Below the pieces are notes generated by a model. The model saw only the letters and a list, made by a program, of their open reading frames with translations. It had not been told where the DNA came from and did no database searches. A stretch of 29,434 nucleotides of DNA, from the NCBI GenBank assembly GCA_002179805.1, contig NAVB01001275.1, positions 1 to 29,434 of the forward strand, read 5' to 3'. Below are positions 1-9,500 of this stretch, in pieces; positions within the stretch are counted from its first letter, which is position 1; every line of letters begins with the position of its first letter. Position numbers and translations under genes: made by a program. The stretch comes from Acanthamoeba lenticulata. Taxonomy: Eukaryota > Discosea > Longamoebia > Acanthamoebidae.

Positions 1-51
1 CCCCCGGCGCTCGCGCAGTTTGCCGCCTCGTCCTGCCCACGGCAGGCGCAC

Positions 52-2672
52 CTGTTGCCACTGCTGCCGCTTGAGGTTGCAGGCGGCGCGGTTGAGCAGG
101 CACAGCAACCGCGAGCGCTTCATGCGGCGCTGGACCTCCTCGTATTGCGGATGAAGGGCCCCGAGGTGGTCCAACGCCCGCGTGTACTCGGCCTCGGCCG
201 CGTCGTAGTCCTCGGCCTGAGCGATGACGTCAGCATGACATGCGGCGAGAGAGTGGGTGAGGGAGACTGGTTGAACCTTGAAGAAGCGATTGCCCTTGTT
301 CCTGATCTCATCGGCCACGTTGACCATCTCCAGGTCCATGATCAGCTGTGCCGTGGTCTCGTCCTCATCAGCCTCTTCTTCCTCCTCTTCTTCCTCCTCC
401 TCCCCGCTCTCGCCTTCTTCCCCGCCTTCGTGCTGCGCCAGCCCTTGACCGCCCTCCGCGGCCGCGAGCTCCTGGTCGCGGCGCTCGCCAGCTGAGGGTG
501 CCACAACCGGTCAACCACGTGAAACGCAGGCGGGGGTGTGCGGACCGTGTGATAAGAGGAGGGGGGGGACGGCGGACCTTCTCGCGACCGGAGCATGGTC
601 AGGAAGTTCCACAGGTTGAGCAAGCTGATCTGCACAAACGATCGATTGAGCGATCACAGCAGAACAACAGTAACAAAATTAAATTTAAAAATGATTAAGT
701 AAAATAGAATTAAATTTAACGGAGCAAGAGGCGGCCAGTACCCGCACACCGTCATCGTCTTCGGAGTCGCTGCCACTGTTGCGGCCCATCACGCGATCAG
801 CCTTGTCCTGGCTGAACGTGTAGTCCGTCCCGGGCTCCCACACCTGCACCGATCGGAATGAGCGACGGCCTGAGGAGCGCCGAGAGGGAAAGACGAGACA
901 CGTACCTTGCCGTCGCTGTCGATGCCGCAGGTGGCGAGGTAGGGCAGGTGAGGATGAGGCGCCACGCCATTGACGACGCTGTCGTCGGCCTTGAGGAGGT
1001 TGACCAGCCGGCCGGTGCGCTTGTGCCACACAAAGGCGTGGCCGCAGTCGCTACCGGTGGTGACAAACTCGTTGCCGCCGAGAAAGGCAATCTCCTTAAG
1101 GAAGGTGCGCGCGTTGCGGTGGCCCTTAAAGGTCTGCAAGTAGCCCGTGCAGACATTGCGGTAGGCCGGGTCGATCTCGGGCGCCGTCTGCGCCGACAGC
1201 GGCTCCTCCGGGTCACCATCCGGTCCCGCAGAGCGTTGCGCCGCAGGGTCGGTGGCGAACACGTAGGCGTCGACTCGGCTGTAGGTGGCGGCCACCTCGC
1301 CCAGCTCGTTGAAGTCGACACCGGTAACATTGATCGACGAGTAGCGGTCGCGCTTGCAGTGCATCTCCAGCACGCTCCGCGGGCAGTACTGGGCCAGGCA
1401 CTGGTAGCGCTCCTCCGGGGTCGTCCGCTGGCCGGTCTCCGACCCACCGGTCATGCGCACGTCGTACAGACGCACGATCGGGTCGGCGCAGGCCAGCGCG
1501 AACCGGTACGAGCCCAGCGGGCACATCGCCAACGAGTTCACCGCCACTCTGCGCGGCCTCCGCGTGAGCATTTCAATTCCTTTATTGTTTATTCGTTATT
1601 TCCAAGATTTATTTATTTATTTATTTAGTTGTTTATTTAATTATTAGAGCGTACCGCTCACCGCGCTCGCCGCGTAGGTCGACGACGATGTTCTCGGGGT
1701 TGTTTTCGCGCAGCCGCAGGTCGAACAGGCGCACAGTCCCTGTGCAGCGAGCCCGCAACAGCACAACATGACAACTCAACGTGAGTGTGCGAGATGGACG
1801 GTTGTGAAGCAAGGTGAGGCGTCACCAACGAACCGTCTTGGTGGGTGGAGAGGAAGACCGAGGCCGAGCCAGGCAGGAAGCTCATTTTGAGGACCATGTG
1901 CATCGGTGATGAGTAGACCAGAAAGCCGCTGCGCTCGCTGCTCACCTCCGTGCATCGGATCTCGCCGTCCATCCCGCACGACACCACCCTGGTCGGTTGG
2001 AGGTCACCGTGTGTCAGCCAACGGTGGGCTCTCCTCAGGACAAAGTCCAGCGCCCGCTCCGAGTGTGTGAAAAGGACAATGTACATGTGGTCGCCAGTGT
2101 AGGGAACAAACTTGGCGCAGAAGATGTTGCGCGAGTGGCCCGTGCGCAGGCTGTACAGCTGTGTGTATTCTGGTCCAGTCCCATAAATGTTCTGCGTGAC
2201 GCCCACAAAGAGTGCTCAACTTAGCGCTCATGGTCGCTTCGGTTTAATCTCCACGCCGGCGGTTCGGGCTGGGGGGAAGGCATCGTACCAGCCGACAGTC
2301 GTCAGATCCGGTGATAAGCAGCGTCCCTTCGCTGTTCCAGTGGATGGTGTTGACGCAGCCTCGGTGAGCCGGCAGGCGCTTCGCCAGGTACAGCCTGCAC
2401 CGTGGCGTTACCGCGCACAAGCTCTGAGCCAAGGTCGCCAGCAAGGCGAAGACTTTGTTTTGGGGGGGGGGGTACCTCGAGACGAAGCCCGTGTTGGACC
2501 GCAACAGGTGAGAAGCCACGGTGGCTCTGTGCAGCCGCACATCTGGCGCTGCCACGCCGTCTGTCTTGGGTGTGAGTGTTGTTGGCTCCCCCGACGCATG
2601 GGTTGAGGCGTCCCCGCCCTCGACGGGCGGGTCGTGGAGTGCAGGCACGACAAAGGTGGTCTTAGTGCTCAT
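52..2672 (-). CDS. DCAF-type WD40 protein with C-terminal TPR (3' end outside window)
   Basis: Probable substrate receptor of a CUL4-DDB1 ubiquitin ligase, of the DCAF6/DCAF8/WDTC1 (plant ASG2) group. Ten exons keep frame: 2476-2672, 2289-2394, 2085-2191, 1834-1988, 1655-1739, 906-1548, 742-843, 578-629, 277-491 and 52-216; the next donor (gtgcgc) is at 51, so the gene continues left. The 609 codons in view start with the WD repeat HRGCVNTIHWNSEGTLLITG, followed by GHSRNIFCAKFVPYTGDH, HQDGTVRLFDLR, ADPIVRLYDVRM and TTGSDCGHAFVWHKRTGRLV with PHPHLPYLATCGIDSDGKVW, the typical last blades of DCAF8. An acidic Glu-rich linker (exon 9) then leads into a TPR-like helix pair (ADEIRNKGNRFFK, then AEDYDAAEAEYTRALDHLG). 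The ATG at 2672 has A at -3; an in-frame ATG at 2738 is the alternative start. DDB1 binding is inferred from family only. Confidence 0.85.
1607..1627. repeat. (ATTT)n microsatellite in an intron
   Basis: About five tandem ATTT units lie inside the AT-rich intron (1549-1654) of the DCAF-like gene. The intron contrasts sharply with the GC-rich flanking exons, as is common for introns in this window. Confidence 0.8.
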
Positions 2673-3400
2673 CCTGTGAGGCGAGATCCACACTGGACCG
2701 TCACGCTCCCTTGAAGCGAGAACAGAAGCCAAATTCATTTGTGCCTCTTTGCTGATTGCTGAGTTGTATCTAAACAAGAGTGGATCAAGTTGCAGAAGCC
2801 TGATGGTACTTGCGATGGCTCTACGACAGCAGTCGTGCACGATCTGTCGATAATCGAAGGGTGTGTCAGCTTTGCTTGGCGAAGTTTCTTTTTACCCACG
2901 GAAGATACGCGGAAGCCTGTCTGACACATATTCGTCGCATATGTCGACACATCCCCACCAAGCCACCTCCCTTCCTTGGATCTGTGCAGGCAGGTTGGTG
3001 GCTTGCTATCCATCGAGGGGCATTTGTGCCCTTGAGGCTAGTCTCAGGCTTCTCAGACCCTGATCACACACGATGGTGCGACCTTGGGCTCTTGCCGGGA
3101 GCACGCGTGGATGTCGACACTGTGTGATTTTCAGGCGCAGGCGCGTGGCGGCGTTCAAGTTCGCGACAGAGACGGAAGACTGCGGAGCGCCTCTCGCAGG
3201 AATTAATTCTGAATCATCTTTCTTCCCCCCCTTGCTTCGCCTCCATCTACTCGCGTGCAGCGCGAGCCAGCAAGCAGGGCGTCTTAATCCTTTGAGGGAG
3301 CTTATCATCCCGGAATTAAATCAAAGCAAAAGGAGGATTTGGTGATCAATTCCGACCATCCCTACAACAGCATTTGAACAACGAGCCTTTCAGATTTCAC
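2673..3400. promoter_or_regulatory. Divergent intergenic region between the DCAF-like and SKP1-like genes
   Basis: This 728 bp stretch separates two head-to-head genes and must hold both promoters and 5' UTRs. Short open frames occur on both strands (for example 2810-3127 and 3073-3345), but none shows recognisable motifs or a consistent splice model. No convincing TATA box or tRNA/snRNA signature was seen. Confidence 0.5.
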
Positions 3401-5707
3401 ATGGCGGACACATCACAGCCACTGCGCGACTCATCGTCTCACGATCCTTCAGTGGAGAACGGAAGGGGAAGCGTTCCTCATGGACACATGGTCGGCTGCC
3501 GTTGCCGACATTCTGCCCTTGCCCCTGCCCCTGGAGAGGAGGATCCTATGGACGACGTCTCAAGCGAGGAAGAGGAGGAGGAAGACGGTACCGTCAACCA
3601 GGGCATGCGTGTGGTGAAGCGGCTACCCTTCACGCGAGAGAATGCAGAGACCCTTTTGGTGGAGACCTCAGATGGAGAGCTGGTTGATATAGACAAAAGT
3701 GTGGCCACCAAGATGAGTCTGGCCATCCGTAAAAAGATCGGTGCGGCTCTCTCTTCATCTCTTGCTCAGCAAGAGATCCACAATGGGCTAACCCTCTAGG
3801 GCAACACAGAGTCCGCTGGCCCCAATGGCGTCATCCACTTCGACAACATTACTTCGAGGGCTCTCTCGAAGGTGCCCCCCCTCTTTTGACGGAACCTTTC
3901 CTGTAGCTGTACTCATACCCTCTCTGAAACAGGTCATGGAGTACTGTCACATGCACACAGCACCACACATTGTGACAATGGAAAAGGGAATGGATTTGAA
4001 GACTTGGGATGAGCGATTTGTAAAGCTTGATCCTGGCACTTTGTGCGAGTTGGCCTCGGTACCCTCTTCTCCCTCCCGTAGGTGTGTTGATTGGACAAGA
4101 TCAGCACCTCATTTTCTGCTTATAAATTAGGCGGCCTACCACCTACAAATCAAACCCCTCGTCGATCTTACCTGTCAAGCTATTGCGCAACTGCTCAAAG
4201 GCAAGACTCCAGCGGAGATCAGGCGCACCTTCAATATTCTCTACGACTTTCAACCGGAAGATGATGGTGCTCCTTCCTCACCTTCTGAGCTGCACACACA
4301 CCGAACGACAGCCACTCATCGGACGGTGTGACTTTGCGTGATATGCCTAGCTCCTCCGCCGACTATGAGAGACAAGCTTAGAAACAAACTCTGCAATCCT
4401 AAGCGAAAGGAGCAAAAGACGAGAGCTCTTCCTCCTCCACCGGAGCCTGTCGGTGCGTACTTCCCAGTTCTTCTTTTCTTTTACATGGCGGAGAAGCTGT
4501 GGAACGTCTTTTTCACCCGTCCCTCTTCCTCGGATTGTCGCTCTCAACAGAAGACACGCGCTCGGTGGACGACCTCGTCTCCTTCATCAACGACGGCAAG
4601 CACGGCGCGGGAGCTAACGGCGCGCCCAAGTCCAAGTCCAAAAACTCCAAGAAGGCGCGCCAGCGCGAGCGTAAAAAGAAGGCAAAGGCCCAGGAGAGTC
4701 TGCGGACGTCGCAGGAGAAGGTGAGCACTGGCAACGGTAATGGCAGCCTGCGGACGTCACAGGAATTGGGGGTGCCGCGGGCCGGTCTAAAGACTAGTCA
4801 GGAAAAAGCCAAGACTCGGGGCAACCAACAAGAGGACAGAACTACTCGGGAGAAGCGAGACCGCCGAGAGGACATCATACAACGAATCATCAACATGCAG
4901 AGGGGTGGTGAAGAAAGTGAGACGGACATGATGCGTAGCAACTCGACGTCGCCTTCGCCGTCGTTTTCGTCGACATCATCGTCTCCTGTGTCCTCGTCTC
5001 CGTCCTCGACTTCGTCCTCGCCGCTCTCCTCACCGCTCTCGTCTCCATCTCACTCCCGCACTCCATCCCACAACTCCTCCGACCTCTTCTTCCCATCTAG
5101 CGATGATGCCAGTGCGGCCTTCAATGGCCGAGCTGGTCGTCGAGACAACGCCGCTGGCACCAAGTCGAGGGAGCTACGACGCAGTGCGCCGTCCGCGCCG
5201 CCAGTGGATACTCCCTTTACTCTGCCGCCGAATCAGCCCAACCAGCGAAGAAAGGCTCCTACGCTTCGCCAGTCGGACGAATCGACGTCAGCAACATCAC
5301 CCGATCCGCTTGGTGACCTCAATCGGGATCCGCTGGATATATCGCTGGACGATGACATCTGGCAGGTGCGTTTTATGATGGATCCCAACTTGGCGCCATG
5401 GAGATGCCCCTCGTTCTCGGCCGAGTCCTTATGCTGCTCTCCTCCCTTTCTGTCTATGACACAGGAGGAGGAAGACGACGACATGGATCCGGAGTTGAAG
5501 GCGCAGCAGGATCGAGAGGTTGAGGAATTCCGACGCCGGCTGGAGCAGATCAACAACACGGTACCGTGCTCTCCACTTTTCAAGTGTAGCATGCATACGT
5601 ATTGACACAACGGCTCAACAACACAGACAATACAACGGCCACGCATCCCGCTGCCGTCCACTTTATCCCTGGCGCTGTCCCGCACTGTGGATAGCCTCAA
5701 GGGCTGA
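3401..5707 (+). CDS. SKP1-like protein with long C-terminal extension
   Basis: Likely adaptor of an SCF-type ubiquitin ligase, linking cullin to F-box proteins. Eight exons keep frame: 3401-3740, 3810-3871, 3933-4058, 4131-4266, 4351-4452, 4551-5365, 5465-5560 and 5627-5707, giving about 585 residues, against roughly 160 for ordinary SKP1. After an acidic N-terminal stretch comes the SKP1 POZ fold ([19 protein letters not shown], then [20 protein letters not shown]) and the SKP1 dimerisation/F-box-binding helices ([20 protein letters not shown] preceded by Ser-free linker residues; [15 protein letters not shown], near residues 180-230). The tail begins [17 protein letters not shown], then Lys-rich, three LRTSQE/LKTSQE units, a Ser tract and an acidic helix ([20 protein letters not shown]). 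Plant ASK20/ASK21 have, as I recall, a similar SVDDLLSFI...KK...DREVEDFARRL tail. The POZ half is divergent, so F-box binding is inferred. Confidence 0.83.
4694..4806 (+). repeat. Three-fold coding repeat, consensus (S/G)L(R/K)TSQE
   Basis: Within exon 6 of the SKP1-like gene the peptide motif LRTSQE occurs twice and LKTSQE once, spaced by 10-20 residues. The first two copies also share the DNA core CTGCGGACGTC, suggesting a recent local duplication. TSQ/SQ sites are potential ATM/ATR-type phosphorylation motifs, which is inference only. Confidence 0.7.
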
Positions 5708-6505
5708 GCTGCCGACAGAAGCGCCATTCCTGTCCTGGCTCGTCCTAGTACGTGTGCCCGTCGCTACATCGCTGATTAATGGGTGTACTGATTCGCTTTA
5801 TGGCCCCTCGGTACGCCATAGAACAGGCGAGCAGGGTTGGGCCTGGTGACGTGGCGGTGGGACCTGCCCCGCCAGCTCCAGATATTTATTCATTGGCCAT
5901 TGTGTGCGCGTGTGTTGGCGACGACCAACCTCCACCACATGGGCTAGAGCGCCATTTTTTCGAGGCTGCACGAAGAGAGCGTGAGAGCGTGTGGAGCCAA
6001 TTGCGACGAGAGCGGTTTGAGTGGAAGGAAGAACGGATCACGGCACGCCGAAGCTTTCAACGATTTGTGTGTCTCCAACCCCTCAGAGAGAGGGGATGCC
6101 AAGCCTGCTCATCTCATTCCCTCTTCTGTTGGAGTGCCTGCTGTACATATTGGAGTCCCTCGATCTTTGGAGGGACGCCCAGTGAAGGAAGAAAAAGAAG
6201 AAGACGAGAGAAACAGCTTGTCCCTGTGCGAAAAAGGTTCTGGAGTTTGGGAAGAGAAACCATTTGTGGGCAAGTATCGTGCTTGGCACCAGAATGGGCG
6301 TGGCATGCTTGGAATTCCACGCCGTGGCGAACGAGGGAGCACAAGAAGCTTGGCTGGGCTAACCCACAACAACGGAACAGGACGTCTCCCTTTCTACTGG
6401 TCTCTGGCCCAGTAAATCTAAGACCTTAGCGGTGTCTCACCCAACGCGGAGGCATTTGTTCTTGGCCATCGTTAGGCAAGATCAGAGAACAGCTTACAGG
6501 AGGAA
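5708..6505. other. Intergenic stretch without a supportable gene
   Basis: About 800 bp lie between the stop of the SKP1-like gene and the proposed first exon of the triple-CH RhoGEF gene. Two overlapping open frames on the plus strand (5779-6429 and 5981-6415) have mixed composition, no recognisable domain and a third-position composition unlike the neighbouring exons. The region probably holds the 3' UTR of the upstream gene and the promoter/5' UTR of the downstream one. Confidence 0.5.
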
Positions 6506-9500
6506 ATGAGTGTGATTAAATCTCTGGTACCCATTTCCCCACACCTATGGGAAGCTGCCCTCCCTGTTCTTACGTTTGGGGACTTCTAAATCAATCTTCC
6601 TGCGAACACGCTTGCGGGCAACGTCAACGTGAAGGATACCACACTTGCCGAGAAGAAGGCCTCCAAGTACAACCACGCCCTCGAAGACCAGATACGGTAC
6701 TGTTACACTTCTGCTCTTTATCAGTTCCAAAGCGCCCTGCCCACCCTGACGGACCGCTGCCAGGCGATGGATTTCAACGCTTCTGGAGCAGCCCCTTGAG
6801 GGTGAGTTCAGTGCTGCCCTCAAGGACGGCCGCGTGCTTTGCCAGTGCGTTTCCTCCGCCATGACTCTGTGAGCATTTCTGTTGTGTTTTGTGTTCGCGC
6901 CCACAGCTACCGGCGCATGCTTGCCTGACTTGAGTCCTCTGTCCTTATCGCTCTGCCGCTCAGGGTGATGAACAAGATATGCCCCAACATCATCCCCCGC
7001 ATCCACAACTCGCCACTTCCCTTCAAGCAGATGGTGCGTCGACAGCGCTTGGCTCAACAACGATCACGATGTGATCGAGATCAATCACTTATTCCAGTAT
7101 TTGCGCAGGAGAACATCACGTCCTTCATCAAATGTTGCCAGCTGATCGGCCTGCAAGCCACGGAGCTCTTCGAAACGCCCGACCTCTACAACGACGCGGA
7201 CATCATGCGGGTACGCATTCTCTTGAGGACGCGTGCATGTGCCACCACCACTTCTTATTCCTCTTCTCTACCACACATCCCATCCTGGAACCTCGTGAAG
7301 GTGCTGCAATGCCTGGACCGCCTGATGTTGGTGCATGAAAAGTACGATCAGGCGACGCTTCTCGCTCGAATCGCCGACGCCAAGTCCACCGGAGTGAGCT
7401 CGCCCCTGCCATTGACTCGCAGCTCCTCGACATTTATCCCTCGCCCTTGGCAAGTGGTATAGCTCATGCCTAACCCTCACTCATACCATCACTCACACTT
7501 CACTTACGCCCTGATCTTGCCCTCTAATGGGATCTCGCGCCAATCAGAAGAGACAAAACGAAGTGCCGTCGCCTCAGTCAGCACGGGAAGTGCCTACGCA
7601 GGCTGCACCAGTCATCGACCGGCCTGAACGTGCGTCTTTTCCGACTCTTCCCCTTGTTTCGCCACGTACGCCGGGCGGCTCATGTTCTCGACAATCACAG
7701 CGATTCCCATCCCTGTGGCCTCGACTCCGTCGGTATCATCATTGCACGAGGACATTGCCACCCGTTCCGAGTTCAAGTACTCGGCCGAGGTGCGCCACCT
7801 CTGCCTGCGTGCAGTCGCCACCCTGAGGCTTGCTTCTTGTGGTTGTGTTGGGTTGCTCACGCGGGCGTGGGGCGCAGCTTGAGTGTATCGCACGGGAATG
7901 GATGGAGCAGATACTCGGGGAGGACCTCTCCAAGCCCTCCTTTGCCGAATGTCTCAAATCAGGCGTCATGCTGTGCCGGTGCGTCTCCCTGAGAACCCTT
8001 TTCTCTTTTTTTATGTGCGCTCCAACCGCTCGCAGCCGCTAAAGGCTTTTTTGGCTCGAGAGCAGACTGCTCAACACCATCAAGCCCGGGACGGTGACGG
8101 ACAAGATCCACCTGACCAAGATCAAGTATCATCAGATGGTGCTCCTCTCCCTTTTCAGTGTTCCTTGCCGACAAGCTACCTTACACACATGTGCAGGAGA
8201 ACATCGAGCACTTCCTGCAGGGATGCCAGGCCCTGGGCGTGGAGAGCGTGAATCTGTTCAACACGACGGACCTGTTCGAGGAAAAGGCCATGTTTCTCGT
8301 GATCAACGGGATCATCGTGCTGGCCAACACGGTCAAGAACAAGCCCTGGTACACGGGGCCCATCATCGCCGACACGTCGCGGGCCAAGTCCCTCTGGTCC
8401 GAGTCGCTGGCCTTTACTGACTTCTCGCTCGAGGAGGAAAAGGAGGACGATGAAGAGCTCGAGGCACTTTTCCCCTACTTGCTTTCATGTTGAAGCCTCG
8501 AGGAAAGCCACTGATCCTTTTTGTGCGTGCGTGCCTGGTGTAAAGCAGAAGCCGCTTACGCCGGAGCAGCAGGAGCTGGTGGACTGGTTCAACGCGCAGC
8601 TGGCCAGGTCGATGATCTCGGTGCGGCCGATCAAGAATCTCTCGACCAACATCCGCAACGGCGTAGCCCTCATGCGCCTCGTCGAGGTACGGGCGTCAAG
8701 TTTGCCATGCATGTCGTTTTCCAAAGTGATGGCTCACGATCCTTGGCCCCGGCTGCCGCGTATGTGTGCACGCAGGTCCTCACGAACCAAAAGCGCACGG
8801 CATGGGACGAACAGCCCAAGTATCTGTGGCAGGTGCGGTGACAACGGTTCACCTTACGTTGAGTCGTGCTGGTGGCTGCTTACTCCTTCTTGTTGTTCTC
8901 GCTCTGCTTCTTCAGCACATGAAAAACGCGACGGCAGTGCTCAACTTCATCTCCTCAGTCACCTTCGAGCAGGTGCCCAACGTTACCGCTCGAGGTCCGC
9001 CGCCCCACTTTGCAACTCTCCGATAATGCACACGATTGAACCTGCCGTTGACATCGCGGTCATCGTGCATACCAGATATCGTGTCTATGCGGGTCGAGTC
9101 CATCGTGATACTCCTCAACTACCTGCGGGACAAATTTGATCTGGACTTCCTCTTCCAGAAGCTGCTTAACGAGGAACTCAAGGACGAGGAGAAGCAGATC
9201 CACATGCACGTCACCACCCAAGTCGCCGTCATCCCCGAGGTCGCCTCCCCCCTCCGTCTCTCTCCTCCGGCCAAGTCTGCTCACCCCTCCCCCTCCGCAT
9301 CACGCAGGACGGCGAGGAGGAGTACTACGAAGACGAAGAGGGTGTCTACTACGAAGACGGCGAGTACTACGAGGACGGCGAGTGGTACGGGGACGACATG
9401 GTCGACGGCCTCGCCGCTCAAGACGCGGCCATTGCTCAGGAGGGCGAAAAGGACGTCGCGCAGGCCACATCATCAGCGATGGCACATCGTCCAGAGGAGG

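Noticed and set aside
2735..3345. Short open frames in the DCAF/SKP1 intergenic region
   Set aside because: They overlap on both strands, show no motif and cannot be linked by phase-consistent splicing to either neighbour.
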